From assembly GCF_002088945.1 (NCBI RefSeq), contig NZ_NCSU01000009.1, positions 1 through 37,322 of the forward strand: a DNA stretch of 37,322 nt, given 5' to 3'. The DNA comes from Henriciella pelagia. Lineage in GTDB: Bacteria > Pseudomonadota > Alphaproteobacteria > Caulobacterales > Hyphomonadaceae. The notes under the pieces are model-generated. The model was not told the origin of the DNA, made no database searches, and saw only the letters and a program-made list of their open reading frames with translations. How positions within the stretch are numbered: position 1 is the stretch's first letter; every line of letters begins with the position of its first letter. This document shows positions 16,470 to 23,689 of this stretch, piece after piece. A program made the position numbers and the translations under genes.

Positions 16470-16961
16470 TCAGCGCTTCTTGGCAGGCAGCATTGGATAG
16501 ATGTCTTCGGCTGCGAGATTGGCATTGACCTTCTGCAGCAGGCGGCGAAGCTCAGCCTTCTCTTCCGCGTTCAACCCCTCGGTTGCAAGTTCGTTCACCT
16601 CCTCGACCAGAGGCATCAGCTTTGTCTTCAGGCGCTTGGCCTTCGGGGAGAGGTAGACATTGATCTTGCGGCCATCATCAGGGCTCTGCTTGCGCAGGAC
16701 CAGGCCGCTTTTTTCCAACCGTTTCAGTGCAACGACTGTTGTCGGCTCACGCATCCGCACCCGTTCGCTCAGTTCGCGCTGACTGATTCCATCTTCCATC
16801 CAGAGCACCCGGAGAAAATGCCACTGCGACGCCGTGACGCCATGATCCGACGTCCGGTTTTCGAGCGCGCGGGACATCGAGCGAAAAGCTGTCCGCATGA
16901 GATAGCCGAGGCTGTTCGTCCACTCGGCATAGGGGTTCTCTGTCTCTTGCTTCTTCGGCAT
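16470..16961 (-). CDS. MarR-family transcriptional regulator
   Basis: 163 residues, typical for MarR. The winged helix includes VTASQWHFLRVLWMEDGISQRELSERV, the recognition helix REPTTVVALKRLEKSGLV and the wing RKQSPDDGRKINVYLS. The C-terminal helix mediates dimerisation. It lies between leuC and the alpha/beta hydrolase gene, and is flanked by TTAGCT-type sites at 16402 and 17059, the latter in its own divergent promoter region. Its position makes it the best candidate for the repressor of the block from 4.5 to 19.1 kb, with a pathway acid or CoA thioester as possible inducer. The ribosome binding site is AGGAGCG. Confidence 0.93.
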   Translation of the reverse strand: MPKKQETENPYAEWTNSLGYLMRTAFRSMSRALENRTSDHGVTASQWHFLRVLWMEDGISQRELSERVRMREPTTVVALKRLEKSGLVLRKQSPDDGRKINVYLSPKAKRLKTKLMPLVEEVNELATEGLNAEEKAELRRLLQKVNANLAAEDIYPMLPAKKR

Positions 16962-17058
16962 TCCGGTGTCGCGCTCCTGATGTCGTCCCCACTTATGGAT
17001 GAGATGCCCATTAAAACCTAGCCTGAAGGTGTTGATCTATTGACGTGCATCAATTTCA

Positions 17059-17070
17059 TTAGCTAGCTAT
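17059..17070. promoter_or_regulatory. TTAGCT-type operator between marR and the hydrolase operon
   Basis: TTAGCTAGCTAT differs from the perfect palindrome by its last base. It lies in the divergent region between the MarR regulator and the alpha/beta hydrolase. A TTGACG hexamer at 17040-17045 could be the -35 element of the rightward promoter, placing the operator near the -10. Confidence 0.6.
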
Positions 17071-17131
17071 GTAAATTAATGAAACAAGCCCGAAGCACGA
17101 CAGGTTGCGGGGCACGAGGGAGCAGGACGTG

Positions 17132-18268
17132 ATGACGACAGAAACAGATTTGCTGGAAAAGGTGGAAAGCCGCTTCATTGGCCGCCCATCGCCAACATCG
17201 CCGCGAATCCAGGCCGGCGGCCACCCCTGCCAAGGCATCTACTGGACGCCAAAGGGCACGCCAAATCCGCGTGTCGCGTTCATCGCCACGCACTATAATG
17301 TTGACTTCAGCGAGCACTATTTCGCGCCATATATCGCCTCGCGCGGCTATGGCTTTCTCGGCTGGAATACACGCTATCGCGGCGCCGAGGACCTGTTCCG
17401 CCTTGAACACGCGCTGATCGACATCAGCGTCGGTGTCGACTGGCTGATCAAGGAAGCGGGTGTCGAGACAGTCGTGATCTTCGGCAATTCCGGCGGTGGC
17501 TCGCTAATGGCTGCATATCAGGCTGAAGCGACCCGCGCTTCACTGGCTGACAGCAAGGGCGGACCGAAGAATGACCGGCTCGCCGCGCTGCCAAAAGCTG
17601 ACTTTTATATCTCCAGCAATGCGCATATCGGCCGTCCGGAAGTGATGACGGACTGGATGGACGCGTCGGTCGTCGACGAGTCCGACCCTGTGCCGACTGA
17701 CCCATCGCTCGATCCGTTCAATCCGGATAATGGCCCGCCCTATTCGGACGACTTTGTCGCCCGCTATCGTGCCGCCCAAAAAGCCCGCAATCAACGCATC
17801 ACCGACTGGGCGAAAGCCGAACTCGAGCGCGTTAACGCTGCAGGGATTCCTGACCGCCTATTTCCGCTCTTCCGGATGTGGGGCGATCTGCGTTGCATGG
17901 ACCCATCGCTTGACCCGTCGGACCGTAAGCCAAGGCTCTGCTATGCGGGAGACCCAGTCATCGCAAACCGAACGCCCAGCATCGGCCGGGCCTGCATGCT
18001 TCGAACCTGGCTTTCCATGTGGAGCCTTGAAACCTCGCAGTGCCGCGGGGCGCCGCACCTGTCCAAGCTCGATATCCCGTCTCTTGTCATTCAGGGCACG
18101 GCCGATACGGGAGTCTTCCCGAGCGACGCGCGCAATATCCATGCTGCGATCGGCGCGAGCGACAAGAGCCTCGAGCTGATGCCAGGGGCGCACTATTTCG
18201 AAGATGATCCCCAGCATCGTCACAATGCAGCTGATGTCGTCTGCGACTGGCTGAAGGCCAGGCTCTAG
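17132..18268 (+). CDS. Alpha/beta-hydrolase family protein
   Basis: 378 residues from ATG 17132, chosen over a TTG at 17105 because of the GAGGGAGCAGGACG site before it. The nucleophile elbow is GNSGGG with Ser120. An acidic residue in IQGTADTGVFPSD (Asp325 or Asp332) and His354 in PGAHYFEDD complete a likely triad. A cap insertion of about 130 residues sits between strands, with a Cys-containing stretch near residues 255-305. It may hydrolyse an ester, lactone, thioester or C-C bond. It starts an operon with the FMN reductase and DUF2798 genes under a TTAGCT-type operator. The true substrate is not evident. Confidence 0.87.
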   Translation: MTTETDLLEKVESRFIGRPSPTSPRIQAGGHPCQGIYWTPKGTPNPRVAFIATHYNVDFSEHYFAPYIASRGYGFLGWNTRYRGAEDLFRLEHALIDISVGVDWLIKEAGVETVVIFGNSGGGSLMAAYQAEATRASLADSKGGPKNDRLAALPKADFYISSNAHIGRPEVMTDWMDASVVDESDPVPTDPSLDPFNPDNGPPYSDDFVARYRAAQKARNQRITDWAKAELERVNAAGIPDRLFPLFRMWGDLRCMDPSLDPSDRKPRLCYAGDPVIANRTPSIGRACMLRTWLSMWSLETSQCRGAPHLSKLDIPSLVIQGTADTGVFPSDARNIHAAIGASDKSLELMPGAHYFEDDPQHRHNAADVVCDWLKARL

Positions 18269-18298
18269 CTGACCAGAAAAGGAAGAAAAGGCCGTATC

Positions 18299-18865
18299 AT
18301 GCCTGTTAAACTGCTCGCCCTGTCTGGAAGCCTGCGGGAGGGATCGTTCAACCAGAAGCTCGTCAACCGCGCTGCCGCCATCGCCGCGGAGGCGGGAGCC
18401 GACGTCACCTCCATCCACCTGTCGGACTACAGGCTGCCGCTTTACGATCAGGCGGTAGAAACCTCCGAGTTCCCGAAGGCGGCGCTTGAGCTCAAACGTC
18501 TCTTCGCCGCCCATGATGGCTTCCTGATTGCCTCGCCCGAGCATAATGGCTCCATTTCTGCGGCGCTGAAAAACGTCATCGACTGGGTGTCGCGCCCGGT
18601 TGGCGATGAGGCGCCGCTGGCGTTGACGGGCTTTCGTGGCAAGACGGTCGGAGTGATGTCCGCATCCATCGGTCCGTTTGGGGGCCTGCGCAGCCTTATG
18701 CACCTGCGCCAGATTCTCGGCACCATTCAGGCCCTGGTTGTTACCGAGCAGGTTCTCGTCCCATTTGCCGGAAAGGCGTTCGAGGGCGAGGAACTGGTTG
18801 ACGAGTTACCGAATGCGCTCCTGCCGCCGCTCGTCCAGCGCGTGATTGAGCTTGCTGAAAAGTGA
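18299..18865 (+). CDS. NADPH-dependent FMN reductase-like flavoprotein
   Basis: 188 residues. The flavodoxin-like fold is marked by LALSGSLREGSFNQKL, which binds the FMN phosphate, and by ASPEHNGSISAALKNVIDW, equivalent to the PEYNGS loop that contacts the isoalloxazine ring. GKTVGVMSASIGPFGGLR is also conserved. It probably reduces FMN, quinones or azo/nitro compounds with NAD(P)H. It lies 30 bases after the hydrolase gene and overlaps the DUF2798 gene by 4 bases, so the three are cotranscribed. It might supply reduced flavin to an oxygenase, although the monooxygenase at 34469 has its own reductase. Confidence 0.92.
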   Translation: MPVKLLALSGSLREGSFNQKLVNRAAAIAAEAGADVTSIHLSDYRLPLYDQAVETSEFPKAALELKRLFAAHDGFLIASPEHNGSISAALKNVIDWVSRPVGDEAPLALTGFRGKTVGVMSASIGPFGGLRSLMHLRQILGTIQALVVTEQVLVPFAGKAFEGEELVDELPNALLPPLVQRVIELAEK

Positions 18866-19137
18866 GCAGGTTGGAGCCCAACATTTCGACCAGGCGGGAC
18901 TTGCGGCTCGCCGCCCGCTGGGCGCCGCTGATGACGTCCTTCCTGCTTTGCGTCTTCATGTGCGGTTTCGTCTCTCTGGTCGCCACAGTTCAGACGGCGG
19001 GCATCTCCGTGGAGGTCGGTGCAGACTGGATCAAGGCCTGGGGGGTCAGTTTCCTGTTGGCATTCCCAGTCGTGCTGCTCGTCATGCCGCTCGTTCGGGC
19101 GATCGTTTCCCGCCTCTGCCGCCCGCCAGAGACCTGA
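18862..19137 (+). CDS. DUF2798-like small membrane protein
   Basis: 91 residues, starting with GTG inside the stop of the FMN reductase gene (GTGA overlap). Two hydrophobic helices, around residues 21-43 and 58-80, with WAPLMTSFLLCVFMCGFVS and FLLAFPVVLLVMPLVRAIV, match small DUF2798-type inner-membrane proteins. The function is unknown. The reading frame is coupled to its upstream neighbours, which supports it as a real gene, and it ends 15 bases before a convergent regulator gene. Confidence 0.75.
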   Translation: MSRLEPNISTRRDLRLAARWAPLMTSFLLCVFMCGFVSLVATVQTAGISVEVGADWIKAWGVSFLLAFPVVLLVMPLVRAIVSRLCRPPET

Positions 19138-19152
19138 ATGCGATATGATCGG

Positions 19153-19635
19153 CTATTCGCTGGTGGCCGCTTCCGCTTCGGTTTCAAAACTGAGCGGTGG
19201 TCCCCAATCGCGCGACATGATCTCCGCGGCGCGGTTCAGGTCTGCGGCACCAAGACGATTCTTCAGAACGTCCGTCATCAGGCGCATCGCGGCCCTGGCG
19301 TCCTTGCGCATGCGCTCGCCATCGGGCGTCAGCACAATCACCTTGCCGCGCTTGCCGTCCCGGTGCGGCACAAGCTCGACGACGCCAAGCTCAATCATGG
19401 ATTTCAGGGTCGTGTGGATGGCCTGCCGGCTGATGCCGAGTTGGCGGGCAATCGCCGCAGGCTGGCGCACACCCATCTCAATGCTCGCCATGATCATCGA
19501 CTGAGGGCGAGTAATTACTGGCCAGCCGCGCGCACGGACATAGCTCTGCAGTCCCTCATCGAACCAGTAGAAGCCCTGCAACAACGTCACGATGAGATGT
19601 GACGGGTCCGTCTGTTCGCTAACGCCGTTCTTCAA
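19153..19635 (-). CDS. MarR-like winged-helix regulator, paralog 1
   Basis: 160 residues from a TTG start at 19635 preceded by AGGAT; no in-frame ATG occurs before family similarity begins at LLQGFYWFDEGLQSYVRARGW. The recognition region is PAAIARQLGISRQAIHTTLKSMIELGVVELV, with wing HRDGKRGKVIVLT. It aligns along its whole length with the regulator at 35815 (for example SRQAI, ARGW and a terminal DWG/NWG), so the two are paralogs. It is divergent from the VOC gene across a TGTCAA-N5-TTGAC operator that occurs in the same form at the targets of the other copy. It likely represses the VOC/CMD operon. Confidence 0.88.
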   Translation of the reverse strand: MKNGVSEQTDPSHLIVTLLQGFYWFDEGLQSYVRARGWPVITRPQSMIMASIEMGVRQPAAIARQLGISRQAIHTTLKSMIELGVVELVPHRDGKRGKVIVLTPDGERMRKDARAAMRLMTDVLKNRLGAADLNRAAEIMSRDWGPPLSFETEAEAATSE

Positions 19636-19692
19636 GAGATCATCCTTCGATCAGATTGCCGTTGCGCAAGCCTAGTCCATCAAAATAATTCT

Positions 19693-19709
19693 TGTCAATT
19701 TAGTTGACG
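19693..19709. promoter_or_regulatory. TGTCAA-N5-TTGAC operator overlapping the VOC promoter
   Basis: TGTCAATTTAGTTGACG is an inverted repeat with a 5-base spacer. Its right half forms the -35 hexamer TTGACG (19704-19709), and TATACC (19727-19732) lies 17 bases further on as -10. Binding would block RNA polymerase. Closely matching repeats lie at 34396 and 36848. Confidence 0.7.
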
Positions 19710-19732
19710 CAAAGTGCGTGCGATTGTATACC
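19704..19732 (+). promoter_or_regulatory. Sigma-70-type promoter of the VOC-CMD operon
   Basis: TTGACG, a 17-base spacer and TATACC form a good sigma-70 promoter 64 bases upstream of the VOC start codon, with its -35 inside the inverted-repeat operator. Confidence 0.55.
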
Positions 19733-19795
19733 GGAGGCCATGGAACTAGGACGGTGAACGTCCAGAATTACTGAAATCGCAGGGAGGCGAGACAC

Positions 19796-20389
19796 ATGGC
19801 GACAGTAGCCGACAAGACATTCGAATTCCGGGGTGTGAACCATATCGCGCTCGTGTGCCGTGACATGGCAAAAACGGTCGAATTCTACCGCGATGTATTG
19901 GGCATGAAGCTTGTGAAGTCGCTCGACCTGCCGGAGAATTCGGGGCAGCACTTTTTCTTCGATATGGGGAATGGAAACTGCATCGCCTTCTTCTGGTTTC
20001 CCAAGGCACCGGAGGCTCAGCCGGGCATCTCATCGCCGAAAACACTGCCGACATCGGGAGATTTCCGCTCCGCGCATGGCTCGCTAAACCACATCGCCAT
20101 CGACATTGCCGCCGAGCAGTTTGACGAGTTCTACGAGCGCCTCAAAAACCATGGGATCGAGGTGAGTCCGGTTCTCAACCACGACCATTCGAAATACCAG
20201 GTCAGCCGCGAAGTCACCGAAGACGTCTATGTACGATCGGCCTACTTCTTCGACCCGGACGGGGTGCTGCTTGAAATCGCCGCCTGGACGCGCGCTTTCC
20301 GGGAGGATGACGTCGCCGTCGATCCCCGCCGTGCCGATGGAACTGTCGCCGAAGGCCTCGTCACCAGCCATCTTTCGCCAGCCGAATAA
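19796..20389 (+). CDS. VOC-family protein (glyoxalase/extradiol dioxygenase fold)
   Basis: 197 residues, start after GGGAGGCGAGACAC. Two beta-alpha-beta-beta-beta modules are visible: GVNHIALVCRDMAKTVEFYRDVLGM (His16) and SLNHIAIDIAAEQFDEFYERL (His99), ending in YFFDPDGVLLEIAAW (Glu160). His16, His99 and Glu160 match the metal ligands of VOC enzymes. The protein could be a ring-cleaving dioxygenase, an epimerase or a lyase; size and single pair of modules fit a type I extradiol-like or glyoxalase enzyme. It is cotranscribed with a carboxymuconolactone decarboxylase-family gene 107 bases downstream and controlled by a divergent MarR-like regulator. Confidence 0.9.
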   Translation: MATVADKTFEFRGVNHIALVCRDMAKTVEFYRDVLGMKLVKSLDLPENSGQHFFFDMGNGNCIAFFWFPKAPEAQPGISSPKTLPTSGDFRSAHGSLNHIAIDIAAEQFDEFYERLKNHGIEVSPVLNHDHSKYQVSREVTEDVYVRSAYFFDPDGVLLEIAAWTRAFREDDVAVDPRRADGTVAEGLVTSHLSPAE

Positions 20390-20496
20390 GCCGCTCTGGC
20401 CGGTCCGCCGCGCCTGGCCAGCCATTCCAGACTCAGAAACCACAAGAGGTGAGGCGGCCTGGCCGGCTGTCACCATCCACAGGAGGACTCCAGACC

Positions 20497-21147
20497 ATGC
20501 CGCTATTGCGCCAGGTGCCACGCGCCGAAATCCAGAACGAGCTCATCGAGCGCTACATGAAATTCCTGTTCGGCGACCGTGACCCGACAAAGGAGCCCGG
20601 CACCGCAACCGGTACGCCAGGAGACTGGTGGTCGGTCTTCGCGCTGTCGCCAGACATCTTCAAGCACTGCGTCCAGGGCTTTGCAGTTTACCGCAACCCG
20701 GACCGCAAGCTTGATCCGGTCCTGCGTGAACTTGGCCAGACCCGGGCCGGATGGGTAAAGCAGGCTCAGTTCGTCTTTTCCCAGCACTGCAAATCGCTCC
20801 GTGGCATGGGCGTCTCGGATGAAAAGATCGCCGCTATTCCGCACTGGCAGGTTTCCGACGTGTTCGATGAGAAGGAACGTGCAGTGCTTGCCTATGCGGA
20901 CTGCCTTTCAGCGCATGGCGGACGAACGCCGAAAGAGGTCATCGACAAGCTGAAAACCTTCCTGAGCGATGAGGAAATCCTCGAGCTGACCTACATCACT
21001 TGCCTGTATGACATGCACGCCATCATGGTCCGTGCCTTGCGTCTCGAATTCGATGATCGCGAAGATCCGATCACCGAAGTTGAAGCGCCAGAAGGCTTTG
21101 AAGCTGCTGACTTCCTCAGCGGCGGACCGAGCCGCAAGGACGCTTAA
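20497..21147 (+). CDS. Carboxymuconolactone decarboxylase-family (AhpD-like) protein
   Basis: 216 residues from ATG 20497, preceded by AGGAGG; the earlier in-frame start at 20449 lacks a ribosome binding site. The core helix pair has QAQFVFSQHCKSLRGMGVSDEKIAAI, the CMD-family pattern, and DEKERAVLAYADCLSAHGG. A single Cys in SQHC replaces the CxxC of redox-active AhpD, so peroxidase activity is unlikely. The protein may act on a lactone or dienoic acid, or be a structural relative with unknown chemistry. It follows the VOC gene in the same operon and ends at a strong terminator. Confidence 0.85.
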   Translation: MPLLRQVPRAEIQNELIERYMKFLFGDRDPTKEPGTATGTPGDWWSVFALSPDIFKHCVQGFAVYRNPDRKLDPVLRELGQTRAGWVKQAQFVFSQHCKSLRGMGVSDEKIAAIPHWQVSDVFDEKERAVLAYADCLSAHGGRTPKEVIDKLKTFLSDEEILELTYITCLYDMHAIMVRALRLEFDDREDPITEVEAPEGFEAADFLSGGPSRKDA

Positions 21148-21168
21148 GCCAGCCCGTACAACTGAACT

Positions 21169-21201
21169 CGCCGCCTTCGCTAATCGCGGGGCGGCGTTTT
21201 T
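21169..21201 (+). terminator. Rho-independent terminator of the VOC-CMD operon
   Basis: CGCCGCC (21169-21175) pairs with GGCGGCG (21190-21196), followed by TTTTT. It sits 22 bases after the CMD stop codon and its T-run touches the stop codon of the convergent HMG-CoA-lyase-type gene. Confidence 0.8.
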
Positions 21202-22154
21202 CATGGCACGAGGCAGGCGTTTTCTTCGGCGTGTTGGTCAGACGCGGGGAAGCCGCCTGCGCGCATCACCGCAGATGACAAGGCGTGGCCCAGAGCACTT
21301 TCAAGCCACCTTGCTGTCTGCCTTTGCATGTTGAGGTCCATACCGGTCTCAACGCCCATGCGCGAGAACATGTAGGTCAGGGCCTCGCTGGCGACATTCC
21401 CCGTCGCCCCGTTCGCGAATGGGCAGCCACCAATCCCACCCAGGGATGCATCGAAAGAGGCTACCCCATTGCGCCAGGCCGAATAGGCATTGGCGAGACC
21501 GGTATTGCGCGTGTCGTGAAAATGAAAGCGCAACGGCACAGCAGGGACCGCCTCGCGAAGCGCCAGTGTGAGCTGCTCCACCGAGACTGGGTCTCCAACG
21601 CCGATCGTGTCGGCAATCGCGATTTCGCTTACCCCGGCATCCGCCCCCATTCGCGCCAGTTCGATCACTTGCCCCGCATTCACTTCGCCCTCGAATGGAC
21701 AGCCGAACGCTGCCCCGACTGTGAGGGTCATCGGTATGTTTTCAATCCGGGCTGTCTTTGCTGCATCACGGAACTGCGCACAGGTTTCTATGATTGAAGC
21801 GCCCTGGTTGCGGCGATTGAAAGTTTCAGAGGCAAGGATGACGAAATTGATTTCGTCCACTCCGGCAGATAAGGCGCGATCCATGCCCCGCTGGTTCAGC
21901 ACAAGGCCGGCAAACGATGCTTTCGCTGGAAGCCCGGCGTCATGCAGCGCCGCCATGACATTTTCGGCATCAGCCATTGCTGGGACGGCCTTGGGATTGA
22001 CGAAACTGGCGACTTCTAACCGTTTCGCGCCAGCCTCGATTGCCTTGCTGATCAGTTGAATCTTGGCATCTGTCGGCAGGATTACAGCTTCATTCTGCAA
22101 CCCGTCACGGGCTGAGACGTCGACAATTTCTACGGCGTCGGCCTGACCAGTCAT
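21201..22154 (-). CDS. HMG-CoA lyase-type enzyme
   Basis: 317 residues from ATG 22154, which follows AGGGAAGTG; an upstream in-frame TTG at 22169 is less likely. DRE-TIM-type motifs are all present: VSARDGLQNE (Arg16, Asp17), FHFHDTRNTGLAN (His211, His213, Asp214), and GGIGGCPFANGATGNVASE with the catalytic-loop Cys244. Relatives cleave 3-hydroxy-3-methylglutaryl-CoA to acetoacetate and acetyl-CoA, or citramalyl-CoA-like substrates to pyruvate and acetyl-CoA. It is downstream of the MFS gene on the same strand, with an intervening perfect ATTGTATACAAT palindrome. In this cluster a 3-hydroxy-3-alkylacyl-CoA made by a CoA ligase or CoA-transferase is the likely substrate. Confidence 0.92.
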   Translation of the reverse strand: MTGQADAVEIVDVSARDGLQNEAVILPTDAKIQLISKAIEAGAKRLEVASFVNPKAVPAMADAENVMAALHDAGLPAKASFAGLVLNQRGMDRALSAGVDEINFVILASETFNRRNQGASIIETCAQFRDAAKTARIENIPMTLTVGAAFGCPFEGEVNAGQVIELARMGADAGVSEIAIADTIGVGDPVSVEQLTLALREAVPAVPLRFHFHDTRNTGLANAYSAWRNGVASFDASLGGIGGCPFANGATGNVASEALTYMFSRMGVETGMDLNMQRQTARWLESALGHALSSAVMRAGGFPASDQHAEENACLVP

Positions 22155-22175
22155 GAACACTTCCCTCAAGTCATA

Positions 22176-22187
22176 ATTGTATACAAT
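22176..22187. promoter_or_regulatory. ATTGTATACAAT palindrome upstream of the lyase gene
   Basis: An exact 12-bp palindrome matching the FadR-subfamily GntR pattern TNGT-N2-ACNA, 21 bases upstream of the HMG-CoA-lyase-type start codon. No -35 hexamer lies at 17 bases, so an operator is likelier than a -10 element. Confidence 0.55.
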
Positions 22188-22228
22188 GCATGATCGAGGA
22201 GGTGTTTCACGTCAAGGCATGCAGGGCC

Positions 22229-23593
22229 TTAATCCCAGGCCTGCGCCTGGGCGATGGCCTCGCGCACACGACCGATACCGCTGATCAGGACAATGGCGCC
22301 CAGCGGCACCAGGATCGCCGCCCCTAGTGCGAGCGATTTGTTGAGTGCGGCGTCATCCTTGAACACATAGTCCGTCAATGCTGCGATCGCCGTCGGGCCG
22401 AGGCCCATGCCAAGGAGGTTTGCGACCAGGAAATAAAGTGCGACGGCCTGGCCGCGCATCTGGTTTGGGGTCATCAACTGGATTACGCCGCCCGCAATAC
22501 CGCCCTGGAATGCTGCGAAAAAGGTCGCAATGCCAAGGCAGGCAAGACCGATGGCGGCAGTGGGGGCGATCGCAAGCGCGAGCGCGAATGGCAGCATCCC
22601 GCCCATCGAGAGTACGATGACGCGGCTATATCCGTCCAGAATGCCCTTGTTGAACCAGCGGTCCGCCAGCGCGCCTCCCGTCAGAAGGCCAGCCGTGCCG
22701 GTAACAATCATCAGGATTCCGAAGCTTACGCCCGCATCGGCGCGCTCCATGCCAAAGGTCCGCATCAGGTATTCCGGACCCCAGATATTCAGGCTGAACA
22801 CAACCATCACATAAATGGTGAGGCCAAGAATGTGGCTGGCAAATGCCCCGCGGCGCGCAAGGAAGAATGCGGCAACTTCGCGAAGCGGTACTCCGGCGGC
22901 TGGCGTCGTTGCGCCCGTGTCTTCCTCGAGGACCAAGCGCCCTTTGCGCGGCGGCTCCTTGACGGTGAGCATGAGCAGCGCAATGGCGATGCCGGGCAAG
23001 CCGACGAGGAAAAAGGTCAGTTGCCAGCCCTCCGTGCTCCCCACGATCGGAAGAACGATTTCGCCAATTTCCAGCGCGAAGGCGACGACTTTTCCGCCGA
23101 TCAAGTAGGCAAGGCCGGAGCCGATCGTGATGCCGATCGTATACACGCTGAGCGCGCGGGCGAGGGACTTCTTCGGGAAGTAATCAGTGATCAGCGAGTA
23201 GGCTGCAGGAGACAGACTGGCTTCACCAACCCCGACGCCGACCCGCGCCAGGAAGAGTGTCCAGAATGAGTTGGCGAGACCGCACATCGCGGTCATCACA
23301 CTCCAGAATGAGATGCCGATCGCGATCAGCCCGCGGCGGCTTTTGGAATCAGCGATACGGGCCAAAGGTAGCCCCATTATTGCGTAGAACGCTGCAAAGG
23401 CGAGCCCAGCGAGCAGGCTGTACTGAGTGTCAGTTATGTTGAAGGATTCGCGGATCGGGCCTACCAGAAGCCCCATGATCATGCGGTCGATGAATGAGCA
23501 TGTCTGTGCCAGCATCAGCACGATCACGACATACCAGGCATACAGGCTGGACGATGATCCGGACTGCGGAGCGGCCTCTTGGATGGCGGTCAT
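22229..23593 (-). CDS. MFS transporter, spinster-like, copy 2
   Basis: 454 residues, about 12 membrane helices, starting after GGGGAGGAACAG. Key blocks are CSFIDRMIMGLLVGPIR in helix 1, GLPLARIADSKSRRG (A-motif), and VGVGEASLSPAAYSLITDYFPKKSLARALSVYTIGI. It is a paralog of the MFS gene at 10078, and the two share nearly every motif, but the control sites differ: this one has GTATAC-core palindromes. A substrate related to that of copy 1, perhaps a later intermediate or an alternative acid, is plausible. It stands between the 2-hydroxyacid dehydrogenase and HMG-CoA-lyase-type genes. Confidence 0.93.
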   Translation of the reverse strand: MTAIQEAAPQSGSSSSLYAWYVVIVLMLAQTCSFIDRMIMGLLVGPIRESFNITDTQYSLLAGLAFAAFYAIMGLPLARIADSKSRRGLIAIGISFWSVMTAMCGLANSFWTLFLARVGVGVGEASLSPAAYSLITDYFPKKSLARALSVYTIGITIGSGLAYLIGGKVVAFALEIGEIVLPIVGSTEGWQLTFFLVGLPGIAIALLMLTVKEPPRKGRLVLEEDTGATTPAAGVPLREVAAFFLARRGAFASHILGLTIYVMVVFSLNIWGPEYLMRTFGMERADAGVSFGILMIVTGTAGLLTGGALADRWFNKGILDGYSRVIVLSMGGMLPFALALAIAPTAAIGLACLGIATFFAAFQGGIAGGVIQLMTPNQMRGQAVALYFLVANLLGMGLGPTAIAALTDYVFKDDAALNKSLALGAAILVPLGAIVLISGIGRVREAIAQAQAWD

Positions 23594-23627
23594 TCTGTTC
23601 CTCCCCGAACATATCTAAAGACTATTA

Positions 23628-23655
23628 TTGTATACATTTGAATCGATGTATACGT
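23628..23655. promoter_or_regulatory. Two GTATAC-core sites upstream of MFS copy 2
   Basis: TTGTATACAT (23628-23637) and ATGTATACGT (23646-23655) have centres 18 bases apart in the 96-base gap before the MFS gene. Both resemble ATTGTATACAAT at 22176, each with one deviation from the FadR-type pattern. Spacing of nearly two helical turns suggests binding on one face. Confidence 0.5.
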
Positions 23656-23689
23656 TTATGATTGCGGTTTCTTTGCTGGAATCGTCCGC

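Noticed and set aside
19724..19732. TTGTATACC read as another GntR operator
   Set aside because: TATACC lies exactly 17 bases from TTGACG and is better explained as the -10 element of the VOC promoter.
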